Source: CAYQXJ01 sp964421565 (GTDB lineage: Bacteria > Planctomycetota > Brocadiia > SM23-32). Taken from it: DNA of 64,000 bases. Position 1 is the stretch's first letter. The number at the start of each line of letters is the position of its first letter. The DNA lies in contig CAYQXJ010000010.1 in NCBI GenBank assembly GCA_964421565.1, positions 71,729-135,728 on the forward strand, written 5' to 3'. The position numbers and the translations under genes were made by a program. Of the stretch, positions 42,301-50,654 are shown piece after piece. The notes below the pieces were generated by a model. The model had not been told where the DNA came from, ran no database searches, and saw only the letters and a program-made list of their open reading frames with translations.

Positions 42301-42569
42301 TGCGCCAGCAGGCGCGCGCCCTCAGCGCGGGTGAGATAGCTAACTTCGCACGCGTGCAGCGTGTTGTGCTGGCGAATCTGCGTGAGGTAAAGGACCTGAC
42401 CGAGAAGCACAAACAGATCACGCGAGATCGCAGCCCGCTGCTGCCCAAGCACGTGCGCGAGCAGATCGCCGCTGCCCGGGGGGAGGACGTGCCCGAGCTC
42501 TACAGAGAGATGGTCCGCAACTACTACCGCGCGCTCAGCGAGGGTGTGTCGCTACAGGATTCCCAGTGA
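39327..42569 (+). CDS. Large DUF4175-like membrane protein (operon gene 2)
   Basis: 1080 residues. Two membrane helices near the N-terminus (about 25-48 and 50-72) and a third at about 145-170 (VLVLVGVLVVYGLLFGDYL), then an exported body. Residues about 200-520 are Ig/beta-sandwich-like (YPGYTGLGHRKAEG, then VPVSTGAIRVLTPNG), about 540-860 are long charged helices rich in Glu/Gln with heptads (EEDEQQLEQIIDTEKEWTRF), about 860-960 are Gly/Ser/Thr linkers, and the end is helical. Topology and size resemble DUF4175 proteins that in other bacteria sit beside MoxR ATPases and DUF58 proteins. Those partners are absent here. Start at ATG 39327, 7 nt after the previous stop; its ribosome-binding site is weak. 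Confidence 0.75.
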   Translation: MAPIWRAVDRARITWRAVQLADGALRVFLLTGAAAVAGFMLDNLVHLPQGVRLVWGVGILLAAIAGIGRYMLYPLARPINDRMVAVHLERALPELDNRLINAVLLSDERFGHRLTRVMADLQIAEAAGQLDLRALIRPVDLESLALWGKRVLVLVGVLVVYGLLFGDYLANGWDRFVHPLSWVPPITDTRLEVTPGSAVVLLGEPLDVEARISGVLPQEARVKVREDGADWVEDIMAFRGNAFRYHFPGVHRPFSYRIEAGDAVSRPYRVQLRERPRVTDLEVTYEYPGYTGLGHRKAEGSGGNLRAPQGTTARLRAVTDVPVSTGAIRVLTPNGRAGDRPLTRLEPRALQGELVIKQNGTYEIVVTDARGVSSLPVTGRIDSVADSAPRTRVLEPGRDLSVAPGSRVEVLVEARDDWALRALRIMAQARAGEAWREVHGRECSPGTLTARAGTVFDVGEMGLEVGDTVEYCAVAGDGMERDAEAAGRSRIYRLRVVRAELAGAAEGAVREALRDLIRGLIAMQRDNLADTRSLAEERPQREIFARRAEGLIVAEEAILSSAMSAVDEYAGQTAGATAEALRRITADHINRAVAALKSLRVAPKPYAAPIVDAVARQERVIKLLEALLEDPKATLTQLRAEEGPVAETPERGEELAQGRTLAERLLRGLDEFGDEQRRVIEMSKRLAEKAVDDFTEEDEQQLEQIIDTEKEWTRFFQEAATDLSKLPPQDFSLATQAQEFLEVYSEVQQAVQHGEREVIEMAVPYEQAALELAETIETNIEKWLMETKDDKRWSMEEPLEDYELPMSELPDELQDLIGDLVESEQDMIEEVEDMTSGWFDSLDIGAGWSTEDGPISNMSAKGVTGNRLPNTNEVGGRSGEGRTGKSSGQFVEQTATGKGGRQTPTRLTPDPYEAGFVEDTSAEAPSGATGGGKVSGQGAEGLYGPLPPPLQQRLRRVANKQHELIDKAERLDYGLRKYRAPRAQLPETIELMRQQARALSAGEIANFARVQRVVLANLREVKDLTEKHKQITRDRSPLLPKHVREQIAAARGEDVPELYREMVRNYYRALSEGVSLQDSQ

Positions 42570-42603
42570 GGTTGAGAACGCCGTAACCATAGTGGCGGGT
42601 ACG

Positions 42604-43557
42604 ATGATGGGGCTGCTGGTAAAGGGCGCGAAGCTTGTTCTTCTGGCAATCGTGCTGGTTGTTCCCCCGAGCGTATCTGGTGCGGATGACCCGCCGCATG
42701 CCCAACTGGTTGCGCCCGATGGCGTGCCCTATGATGGCGAGCAATCGCAGCGGCTGATGCAGGTGAAGGCCCTCTCGCCGAACTTGCTCCGCAACGGAGG
42801 CTTCGAACGAGGACGCTACTGGCCGGCCGGATGGCAGTTCACCGACGGGCTGACGACTTTCTGGGTTGCTGGCGGCACGGAGGGCGAACGTTGCGTGCGC
42901 ATCTACACCGATGTCCTGGACGTGCAGTGGAAGCGCCATGAAGACGAAGTGCGCCGGGCCGTTGAGGCAGCGATGCGCAAACACGGTGATCCGCAGAGCG
43001 CGCCGCAAGACCCTCGCCCCTCCCCGCCGGAGCGAGTGCCCACTCAGCCTCCGTTCTACGATACTGTGGCCGGCCTGCACGGTGTCCATTACCGCAGCGA
43101 TTACGTGCCAGTGGCGCCTCGCGCCGTGTACCGTTTCAGCATTGATGCACGGTGCGAAGTCAATGGAGAACCGCATGAGCCGCGCGTGTTCATCAAAGGC
43201 TTCTTCGATCAGCAGGTGCAGACGCGTAACGGCGTGGAAACCGTCCGACGCAACGCGTACCGGGCGCCGATGATACTGGACCCCTGCGACAAGCAATGGC
43301 GTCGCTATGCCCGCCTGTTCCATCCGTGGAGGTCCAACAGCACGTTGGCGGGAGAGCAACTGAGGGCCGAACGATTGCAGGTTCAGATCTACGCATACTG
43401 GCGACCGGGTAACTACTACTTCGATAATGCGCGCCTGGAAATCGTCGACTGGGAAGAACCAGAGACCGCGAGGGACAAGGAGCCCCAGCGGCCGATGAGC
43501 GAAAGCAGACCCGAGGCGCCCCTCAGCAAGAGTGGTTTCCCCGTGCTGGACCCTTGA
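42604..43557 (+). CDS. Secreted carbohydrate-binding-like protein (operon gene 3)
   Basis: 317 residues, signal peptide to about residue 24 (LVLLAIVLVVPPSVSGA). LLRNGGFERGRYWPAGW is the opening of CBM4/9-type carbohydrate-binding beta-sandwiches, continued by YRFSIDARC and YYFDNARLEIVDW at the end of the fold. An insert at about residues 110-140 is rich in Pro and charge. It probably binds a polysaccharide or the cell wall. Start ATG 42604 (a second ATG follows) overlaps nothing and is 34 nt after the DUF4175-like gene. The last 40 residues are a charged, proline-rich tail (RDKEPQRPMSE...). Confidence 0.7.
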   Translation: MMGLLVKGAKLVLLAIVLVVPPSVSGADDPPHAQLVAPDGVPYDGEQSQRLMQVKALSPNLLRNGGFERGRYWPAGWQFTDGLTTFWVAGGTEGERCVRIYTDVLDVQWKRHEDEVRRAVEAAMRKHGDPQSAPQDPRPSPPERVPTQPPFYDTVAGLHGVHYRSDYVPVAPRAVYRFSIDARCEVNGEPHEPRVFIKGFFDQQVQTRNGVETVRRNAYRAPMILDPCDKQWRRYARLFHPWRSNSTLAGEQLRAERLQVQIYAYWRPGNYYFDNARLEIVDWEEPETARDKEPQRPMSESRPEAPLSKSGFPVLDP

Positions 43558-43572
43558 GCGTATGGAACTCGG

Positions 43573-45687
43573 ATGTTCAGAACACGTCGACGCATGAGCA
43601 TGACGGCCGGTCGCGTGCTGCGTCTGCTGGTTCTGCACGTCACCTGTGCCGCACTCGGGGCAATCTGCACCGGTGCGTGCGGGATGGCCGCTGCGCAGGA
43701 GCGGCCGACGTGGTGGGACGTCCGGTGGTCCTATCGCAAGCTTGTGAACGTCGAGCGTCGCGGGCCGAACCGCCTCTGGATTCATCTGCGTCGGGGCGCA
43801 GACAGTGGCGGAGGCGACCTGCGCGTTGTCGGACCGGAGGGCGAGGCCCTTCCCTTTGGCGTCATCCACAGCCGCCCGGAGGGCCGCTACCTGCTCTCGT
43901 TCCGGGCGGCATCCACAGAGGGCTTTCACGGTGTGTACTTCGGCAACTCAGCCGCCGGCGCGGTTGAGAACGGCGCGCCGAGCGAGGGACTGGTTCTGGA
44001 AACCCTTGCCATACCGCGGGGCGTGGGCGCGGGCGACTGGCAACAGGCGCGGCAAGCCATCGCCCGCGCGTCGGAAGTGTACGGCGCGGACTTCGTCCCC
44101 AACGTGTGGCATGCCCAGAACCCCTTCGGGCCTCAGGAGAACTACATTGCCATCTACCGCGGCTATCTGCGCTGTCCCCGGCAGGGGGAGTACGGTTTTG
44201 CAACTGTTAGCGACCACAGTTCGTTCCTGCTTGTGGAAGACGAGCTTGTGGCGAGCTGGCCAGGCCCACACAACATCTGGCAGGGGCGGCGGGGAGAGCA
44301 CAGCGGCCGCATCGTGCTGCCGCAGGGCCGACATCGCTTCACTTACATACACTTCGCTTTCGGCCAGGCTCGGCGGTGCGCGGCGGCCTGGATGCCACCC
44401 GGACAGGACTGGTGGCGCATTATCCCGCCCGGCGCGTTCGGCATGCCCGCCGAGGCTTCGGTCATCGAGTGCGAACAACTCGGGCACGCGCTGTGTGCCG
44501 ACTTCGCCTGGTCGCCGGACTCCTACCTGGAAGTCGGCAAGGCTCAACTGGTGAAGCTTCGGTTCGAGTCCACCAGCACGGCGACCGACAGCATCGTGGC
44601 AGACTACCGGTGGCAGTTCGGCGACGGGCAATCGGCGTCCGGATGGCGGGCTGAGCACGTGTACCTGACGCCCGGCCGGCGGTCTGTATCGCTCCAGGTT
44701 TCGACTCAGGACGGCAGGAGCGCGTCCTGCGCGAAGTCGATAGAAGTCGCGCCGATATGGGACGACCTCGACTTCACCGACCAGAAGCAGCAGGAGGCTC
44801 TCGCCCTGGCCCGAGGATACGACCTGGAGCGGCTGCCGGACAGCGACCTGCTCGCGGCCTGGCGGTTCTTCCTCGACGCGGAGTCGGCAGAGGATGCGTT
44901 CGCGGCCGCTACGGCTCTCGACCGACGCCGCGACTCGTTCGGGCCGGATGACGTCCATGCGTTGGCGATGTACCTGGCGCAGCGATATCGCGCACGCGGC
45001 AGCCCCGCGATGGCGGAGCAGTACCTGCGCGTAGCCGCCAACGCTGTGGGGGCGGACGATCGCCGGCGGTTTGACGCGCGACTGATGTTGGCCGACCTCT
45101 GGTTGCGCGAAATGGGGCGTGCCGCCGAGGCACGGCAGGAGTATGAGCGCATACGGCAGGAGTTGGCAAACGCCGACGCTGAACAGCGCAGAAGAGCGCT
45201 GGTCGGCATCGGCGACGCATGGCGTCGGCAGGGCAATGATGCTGAGGCACGCGAGGCATATGCCACGGCCGAGGCGAAGGGCGGGTTCGCTCCGGCCGGC
45301 CCGCGTTATCTGCTGCGGTCTGCTGCGCTACAGCAGGCTGAAAGCCATCTGAACAGCGGCGAGGCGGACCTGGCTGAGGAACGACTTGACGATCTGACGT
45401 GGTGGTTCCCCACGCTTTGGCTGAGCGGCCACGTGCTGCGCCTGCGCGCAGAGATTGAGCTCATTCGCGGTGACTTCCGGGCAGCCCGGCGAGAGGCCGA
45501 GAGCGCAATCGCCGTCGTCCGCGACGCGAACCACCGGCCTTCTCTTCATGCCCTCGCCGCAGAGGCCTGCATGGAGCTGGGCTTACTGGAGGAAGCTGCG
45601 CAACACTACCGCGCCGTGCTCGAGGACTTTCCCGAGGCCCCGGAGGTTCTGGAAGCAGAAGCGGCACTGCGCCGATTGGGAAGGTAG
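43573..45687 (+). CDS. Secreted PA14-like/PKD/TPR protein (operon gene 4)
   Basis: 704 residues with a signal peptide (about residues 14-40). Domain order: a DUF2341-like start (WWDVRWSYRKLVNVERRG), a PA14-like lectin domain at about residues 170-280 (GYLRCPRQGEYGFATVSDH), a PKD domain at about 325-405 (WQFGDGQSASGWRAEHVYLTPG), and at least five TPR repeats to the end (MAEQYLRVAANAVGADDRRRFDARLML, AAEARQEYERIRQEL, AEQHYRAVLEDFPEAPEV-like). This is the layout of a surface-exposed adhesion and assembly scaffold. It follows the CBM-like gene by 15 nt and the polyferredoxin gene converges on it 13 nt downstream. Confidence 0.78.
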   Translation: MFRTRRRMSMTAGRVLRLLVLHVTCAALGAICTGACGMAAAQERPTWWDVRWSYRKLVNVERRGPNRLWIHLRRGADSGGGDLRVVGPEGEALPFGVIHSRPEGRYLLSFRAASTEGFHGVYFGNSAAGAVENGAPSEGLVLETLAIPRGVGAGDWQQARQAIARASEVYGADFVPNVWHAQNPFGPQENYIAIYRGYLRCPRQGEYGFATVSDHSSFLLVEDELVASWPGPHNIWQGRRGEHSGRIVLPQGRHRFTYIHFAFGQARRCAAAWMPPGQDWWRIIPPGAFGMPAEASVIECEQLGHALCADFAWSPDSYLEVGKAQLVKLRFESTSTATDSIVADYRWQFGDGQSASGWRAEHVYLTPGRRSVSLQVSTQDGRSASCAKSIEVAPIWDDLDFTDQKQQEALALARGYDLERLPDSDLLAAWRFFLDAESAEDAFAAATALDRRRDSFGPDDVHALAMYLAQRYRARGSPAMAEQYLRVAANAVGADDRRRFDARLMLADLWLREMGRAAEARQEYERIRQELANADAEQRRRALVGIGDAWRRQGNDAEAREAYATAEAKGGFAPAGPRYLLRSAALQQAESHLNSGEADLAEERLDDLTWWFPTLWLSGHVLRLRAEIELIRGDFRAARREAESAIAVVRDANHRPSLHALAAEACMELGLLEEAAQHYRAVLEDFPEAPEVLEAEAALRRLGR

Positions 45688-45699
45688 CTCGTGACCCCG

Positions 45700-48207
45700 C
45701 TACTGCAGCGCCATCCCGACCAGTTCCTCGCCTACCTCAACCGTGGGCACTGACGCGCTGTAGGCCAGATGGGCCTTTGTGTAGCCGAAGACGCTGTATT
45801 TCCTCTCCGCTTCCTTGAACGCGGCGTATGGCGTTTCTCTTACCTGTTCCTGTCCCCACTCCGCGTGCAACTCTGCCAGGCGCTGGGCCCCCTCCTGTGC
45901 CGCTCGGGCGTTCTTATAGCCCACCAGCAGCAAAGCGCTCCCTCCTTCCTGCCGGCCGAGGTCGTAAGCCCCGTACGCGGCCTCGGCGCCGCCCGAAATG
46001 CCGAACGTGCCCTCCGGGATGTAGTTGGCGCCGAGGTCCAGGTTCCAGAGTGGCTTTTCGTCTCGCATGTAGAGCACGCTCTGCACGAGCAGGCCTTCGC
46101 GCGGGAGCCGTCGGCAGACCTCCGGCGGGGGGGTCGACTCGGCGTCGAGTGCCTCGAACACTCGCCGGCCCAGGTCTCGCGTGAGTTCGGGCGCGGTCTC
46201 GCCGAGGTCGACTACCCGCAGAGCGAATCGGCCTTTCCACGCCCAGAGCGATCCCCCCAACGTGCTTGCCGCGTCCGCGGGAGACAGGGATATCGGTTCG
46301 CCCTGCCGGTCCTTACTGAACGCGCCGAACGCTCCGTCGCTGTCTTTGAACTCCCACAAATCGACCTGTACCTGGTTCGCGCCGTCGGTGTAGGTTGCCG
46401 CTGTGACGCACACGAAGTCGAACGGCCGGTACATCTCCCCCTCGCCGTTAATGTAGTCCCACAGCTCGCCCATTCCCTCGTAAGTCTCTTTGGTGCCGCT
46501 CAGGCGAAGGCGGTCGGTAGTCGCCGGTAGTGCCAGGGCGGTTGCCGGCGCTGCTGTCGGAGTCGTCTGTGGCGCCGGAATGGGACGGAAGCCGCCGCTC
46601 ACCCGTATGGCCGCTTCTCCCACCAGCGGACACATCGATTCGCAGAAGCCGCATCCCACGCAACGGTCCTCGATAACGTAGGGCATACGTAGTTCCTGGC
46701 GTCCGGCGGTGTCCCCACGTGCACGAGCTCGACCTGTGAGACCCTCTTCGCCGACGTACTCGTAGCGGAAGTGGATGGCTTTGCCCGGCACAGGGCAGAC
46801 TTCCTCGCAGACGCCGCAGTTGTGCTCGTCGGCAACCCAGCCTTCCTCGTGACGCCTTTGCCATCCGCGCCACGGGATGCACCGGGTCGTATCCACGTAG
46901 GCGAGGCCCATAGCTGCGCTGTGCTTCTCCTCGAGAGTGAAACGAGGGATTGCCCCGCTGGGACAGGCGCGACCGCAGGAGTCGCATTCGTAGATGCAGT
47001 AGCCAAGGCGTGGGACGAGCCGCGGCGTCCAGAGCCCCTCAATGCCCGCCTGAAGGCCTGCCGGCTGTATCACGTGCGTGGGGCACGCGCGCATGCATTG
47101 CCCACAACGGAGGCATTTGTCGAGGAATGCGGCCAGGTCAGCTCCGGCCAGCGGCGGTCGGATGAGCGGGTCGTCCTTGGCCAGCTCACTCGACGGTTTG
47201 ATGTTGTAGAGCGGATAGGCGGCCAGCCCTGCGGCGACGGCCGTCAGCGCACCGCGACGTGTAAGGTCGACCTCCTCGGCCTGTTCGTACGGCGTCCTGG
47301 CGAAGAAGCGGACGGCGTCCGTGGGGCAGACTGGCTGGCACGCCAGGCACAGTATGCACTCGTCGTTGAGGGTGCGATGTCCGTCCGGAGAGATGCAGCC
47401 CATCGGGCAGGCGTCAGCGCAACGGCCACACTCGATGCAGGCATCTGATGCCGTGCGCTTATCGATTGCCCACTTGCCTGCCAGAGCGTAGAGGGCGCCC
47501 AGCGGACAGAGATAGCGGCACCAAAAGCGCCGACGGATCAGGCCGAGCAGCAGCAGGCCGAGCAACACGGCGAGGGTCGCCGTGTGGAGCGCAAACACCG
47601 ACGGTGTCTCGTTCACCATTGCAGCGTTGAGGCCGCGAGCGGCGCCGGTCAGCCCGAAGGACTGCAGCAGGCGGGCCAGGCCCTGGCTGGCGTATGCGTG
47701 CACGACCAGGACGTAGCTGCGCACGGCGATGCTGAGCGGGTCGAACAACCCGAACGCCGCCACCCCGACGAAGGCGGCGGCGAGGCAGCCCACCAGCAGG
47801 TAGTACTTTGCTCGTCGGGCAGGCCGGTGCTCGAAGTCAATGCCTGCCTCCTGCAGCGCTTTGCGTTGTTGCGACGCACGCCGCGACCTGCCCTCAGCGG
47901 CAGCGATGACGCCGTCGCCGATCTCGAGGGTAGTACCCAGCGGGCAGAACCAGCCGCAGAAGTATCGGCCCAGTAGCAGGGCGCCGCCAAGCAGCACCAG
48001 CGCCGGCCAGAAGGCGCCGATCAGCTCCCATGCCGACACGGACGCGCCAAGCCCCGCGAACGGGCTGAGTCGCATCCAGCCGTCGGCCCGCCGGTCGGGC
48101 ACGGCGAATGAAGGCATGGCAACTATGAACGCCAGGAAGGCAACGAAGGCCAGTCCCTGAACGATGCGACGCACGCGCCACGGCCACCGTCTGCGCTCCT
48201 TTGTCAA
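45700..48207 (-). CDS. Polyferredoxin fusion: NapH/NosR-like, NapG-like and DUF6599-like
   Basis: 835 residues. Residues about 15-250 hold five or six membrane helices and two CxxxCP motifs (GRYFCGWFCPLG at 81, FWCRYLCPLG at 228) as in NapH/NosR/CcoG proteins. Then come six iron-sulfur motifs: CIECGRCADACP (257), CILCLACQPVCP (284), CLRCGQCMRACP (365), CIYECDSCGRACP (404), CGVCEEVCP (464) and CVGCGFCESMCP (516). Between motifs 2 and 3 lies RRGALTAVAAGLAA (318), a twin-arginine-like signal that is normally the N-terminus of NapG, now internal. Residues 565-835 form a separate domain with ELWDYINGEGEMYRPFDF, like DUF6599. It likely moves electrons in the inner membrane. Partner oxidoreductase unknown. 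Confidence 0.82.
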   Translation of the reverse strand: MTKERRRWPWRVRRIVQGLAFVAFLAFIVAMPSFAVPDRRADGWMRLSPFAGLGASVSAWELIGAFWPALVLLGGALLLGRYFCGWFCPLGTTLEIGDGVIAAAEGRSRRASQQRKALQEAGIDFEHRPARRAKYYLLVGCLAAAFVGVAAFGLFDPLSIAVRSYVLVVHAYASQGLARLLQSFGLTGAARGLNAAMVNETPSVFALHTATLAVLLGLLLLGLIRRRFWCRYLCPLGALYALAGKWAIDKRTASDACIECGRCADACPMGCISPDGHRTLNDECILCLACQPVCPTDAVRFFARTPYEQAEEVDLTRRGALTAVAAGLAAYPLYNIKPSSELAKDDPLIRPPLAGADLAAFLDKCLRCGQCMRACPTHVIQPAGLQAGIEGLWTPRLVPRLGYCIYECDSCGRACPSGAIPRFTLEEKHSAAMGLAYVDTTRCIPWRGWQRRHEEGWVADEHNCGVCEEVCPVPGKAIHFRYEYVGEEGLTGRARARGDTAGRQELRMPYVIEDRCVGCGFCESMCPLVGEAAIRVSGGFRPIPAPQTTPTAAPATALALPATTDRLRLSGTKETYEGMGELWDYINGEGEMYRPFDFVCVTAATYTDGANQVQVDLWEFKDSDGAFGAFSKDRQGEPISLSPADAASTLGGSLWAWKGRFALRVVDLGETAPELTRDLGRRVFEALDAESTPPPEVCRRLPREGLLVQSVLYMRDEKPLWNLDLGANYIPEGTFGISGGAEAAYGAYDLGRQEGGSALLLVGYKNARAAQEGAQRLAELHAEWGQEQVRETPYAAFKEAERKYSVFGYTKAHLAYSASVPTVEVGEELVGMALQ

Positions 48208-48307
48208 CTGCTCGGCCCCCCGTGAGTAGAGCTATCATCCCATCAAATGTAACGCAGCCGTGTGTCCGGTGCAATCGGGCGGCACACGTCACGCGACCCC
48301 GTTCGCT

Positions 48308-48336
48308 TTTACATGACTGGCCGTCTTGGCTACACT
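48308..48336 (+). promoter_or_regulatory. Promoter of the ABC transporter pair
   Basis: TTTACA (48308-48313), 17-nt spacer, TACACT (48331-48336); start near 48343, leader about 20 nt before the ATG at 48363. Confidence 0.45.
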
Positions 48337-48362
48337 ACTGCTCTCTCTGCTCGGACACAATC

Positions 48363-49271
48363 ATGGCGCAGGACGCACTGATCGTTGAGCACGTAAGCAA
48401 GCGATTCGGCGACGTGAACGCCGTCGATTCACTCACGGTACGGGTGCCCCGGGGGTGCATCTACGGCTTCCTGGGTCCGAACGGCGCGGGCAAGACGACG
48501 ACACTGCGGATGGTTATGGATATCATTCGTCCGGATGCTGGCGCCATTCGCGTGCTGGGACGCGACTCCGTAAGGCAGGCCAAAGACCGCGTGGGCTACA
48601 TGCCGGAGGAACGCGGCCTGTACGAAGAAATGTCCGTCGCCGAAGTTCTTGACCTCCTCGGGCGGCTGAAAGGGCTGAGCATCGCCGAGGTGACCGCCGC
48701 GCGGCAGGAGTGGCTCAGCATCGTGGGACTGACCGCGTGGGCAGACCGCAAGGTGCAGGACCTTTCGCGTGGGATGCGCCAGCGGCTCCAATTCGTGGCC
48801 GCGATTCTTCACCGCCCTGAGCTGGCCATTCTGGACGAGCCGTTCAGCGGCCTCGACCCGGTGAATCTCGACCTGATCAAGGGCTGTGTGTCCCGCTTGT
48901 GCGAGGAAGGCACCACCATCGTGCTGTCGACCCACATGATGGAGCAGGCCGAGAGCCTCTGCGACTACATACTGCTGATCAACAATGGGCGCAAGCTGCT
49001 GGATGGGACACTCGACGAGATCCGCCAGGGCGAGGGGGCCGAAACGCTTATGGTCAGGGTAGAGGAAGATGGAGCGGCGCTCGCCGGACTGCCGGGGGTG
49101 CAGGAGGTGCGACCAGCCGGGCTCGAGTATGAACTGCTGCTTAAGGAAAGTACCGATCCGCAGATCGTGTTGCGTGAACTGGTCGGGCGAACGCGCGTGC
49201 GCTCTTTCCGCCTCAAGGAGCCTTCGCTCCACGAGGTCTTCGTCAGCGCAGTGAGGCACCGCGATGAGTAG
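48363..49271 (+). CDS. ABC transporter ATP-binding protein (NatA/CcmA type)
   Basis: 302 residues, single nucleotide-binding domain: Walker A GPNGAGKTTTL (38-48), signature LSRGMRQRLQ, Walker B LAILDEPFSGLDP, and the His switch in LSTHMMEQAES. C-terminal DUF4162-like extension (about 225-302). It drives export by the permease encoded by the next gene, whose start overlaps this gene's end by 8 bp, so translation is coupled. The NatA-type family exports sodium, drugs or lipids; the cargo here is unknown. Confidence 0.94.
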   Translation: MAQDALIVEHVSKRFGDVNAVDSLTVRVPRGCIYGFLGPNGAGKTTTLRMVMDIIRPDAGAIRVLGRDSVRQAKDRVGYMPEERGLYEEMSVAEVLDLLGRLKGLSIAEVTAARQEWLSIVGLTAWADRKVQDLSRGMRQRLQFVAAILHRPELAILDEPFSGLDPVNLDLIKGCVSRLCEEGTTIVLSTHMMEQAESLCDYILLINNGRKLLDGTLDEIRQGEGAETLMVRVEEDGAALAGLPGVQEVRPAGLEYELLLKESTDPQIVLRELVGRTRVRSFRLKEPSLHEVFVSAVRHRDE

Positions 49272-50541
49272 ATTGTTTCTGATCGCCCGGCGGGAATTCA
49301 TCAGCACACTCAAGTCGCGCCTTTTCCTGCTCGGATTGCTCTTCCCCGTGGTGGTCGTGGTCGCCGGCATGTTGGTGGGGGGCATAGCCATGCGCCAGGT
49401 CGGCCGGCAGGACGGGCAGAGAGTGCTGACACAAGGTGAGTGGGTGCTCGCAGTGCACGATCCGAGCGGCCGCCTCCTGGACGACCTGCAGCGTCTGGCC
49501 GTTGCTGACGCCGCAGAGGGGGGAACTGCCGAGCTGACAATCCGCGAAGTCACGCCCGTGGATAGCGCGGAGCAGGAAGCCATCCGAGAGGGCGTCGCAC
49601 AGGGGAGGCTGGACGCGTTCCTTGTGGTTGACCGTCAGGCAGCCGCCGGCCGGGTCTCACGGGTGTATGCTTACTCGGACGAGCAGCTCTGGCACGCGGT
49701 GCGAGACCTGCTGATGCGCGCAGTGGCCGCGCGACGGCTGCGGGATGCCGGACTCACGGTGACCGACATTGAGCAAGTGCTTGAGTCTGTTCCCCTTGCT
49801 CTTGAGTCGCCCGTTGAGGGAACGCAGGCGATGAGTTCAGGGCAGCGCGAAATACAGCGAGCTGTAGGCATGGGTTCTGCCTTCTTCTTCATGTTTCTGA
49901 TGTTCATGGGGCTCTTCGGCATCAGCCAACACCTGCTGACGGGGTTAATCGAGGAGAAGAGCTCGCGAGTCATCGAGGTGCTGCTCTCCGCCGTTAGCCC
50001 GTTTGAGCTGATGGCGGGCAAGGTACTGGGCCTAGGCGGTGCAGGATTGGTAGGCATGGCCCTGGCCGCCGCGATGATCCTGGGTACCGCTGCTACGCAG
50101 GGACTGTTGGAGGCCGTGCGCCCTGCGGCAGTGCTGCTGTTCATTGCCTACTACGTCCTGGGATTCCTGCTGGCTGGTTCGATGTACGCCGCTCTGGGGG
50201 CCGCCTGCACGAAGGCCCGCGATGCCCGCTCTCTGATGATGCCGGTGACGATGGTATTCATCGTGCCCTTGATGACGTGGACACACATTGTGGCACATCC
50301 GCACGGGAAGCTGGCGCTGGTCTTCTCGTACTTCCCGCTGACCACGCCCGTAGTCATGGTGCTGCGGCTCGTTGCCTCGCCGCGAATCTCCTGGTGGGAA
50401 GTAGTTGCGTCGCTACTTCTGTTGGCGGCGTGCGTCCCGGCAGCCATGTGGGCCGCTGCACGCATCTTCCGCACGGGGATACTGATGTACGGCAAGCCGC
50501 CACGTCTGCACGAGATGATGCGCTGGATACGCTCCGGCTAA
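49264..50541 (+). CDS. ABC-2 type transporter permease (NatB-like)
   Basis: 425 residues. One N-terminal membrane helix (LFLLGLLFPVVVVVAGMLVGG), a large extracytoplasmic part (about 50-195), then at least five helices in the C-terminal half (FFFMFLMFMGLFGI, GLGGAGLVGMALAAAMILG, AVLLFIAYYVLGFLLAGSMYAAL and others). This is the ABC2_membrane_3 layout of NatB/YhaP-type exporters. It pairs with the ATPase encoded just upstream (8-bp overlap). After the stop a short hairpin TTCGGC/GCCGAA (50545-50564) has no T tract. Confidence 0.92.
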   Translation: MSRLFLIARREFISTLKSRLFLLGLLFPVVVVVAGMLVGGIAMRQVGRQDGQRVLTQGEWVLAVHDPSGRLLDDLQRLAVADAAEGGTAELTIREVTPVDSAEQEAIREGVAQGRLDAFLVVDRQAAAGRVSRVYAYSDEQLWHAVRDLLMRAVAARRLRDAGLTVTDIEQVLESVPLALESPVEGTQAMSSGQREIQRAVGMGSAFFFMFLMFMGLFGISQHLLTGLIEEKSSRVIEVLLSAVSPFELMAGKVLGLGGAGLVGMALAAAMILGTAATQGLLEAVRPAAVLLFIAYYVLGFLLAGSMYAALGAACTKARDARSLMMPVTMVFIVPLMTWTHIVAHPHGKLALVFSYFPLTTPVVMVLRLVASPRISWWEVVASLLLLAACVPAAMWAAARIFRTGILMYGKPPRLHEMMRWIRSG

Positions 50542-50654
50542 TCGTTCGGCAATCCCGGGCCGAAGCCCTGGTGGCGGTGCCAAAAGGTCTGTAGAATCGA
50601 AAAGCAGCGGTCCTGCCAGCTTGCTTGAACCGCCAGCTAACGGGAGGGCATACC

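Noticed and set aside
42535..43929. 464-codon minus-strand open frame in the envelope operon
   Set aside because: Antisense shadow of two plus-strand genes with clear signal peptides and domains.
50545..50564. Hairpin TTCGGC/GCCGAA after the ABC permease as terminator
   Set aside because: The stem is only 6 bp with an 8-nt loop and has no T tract; chance is likely in GC-rich DNA.
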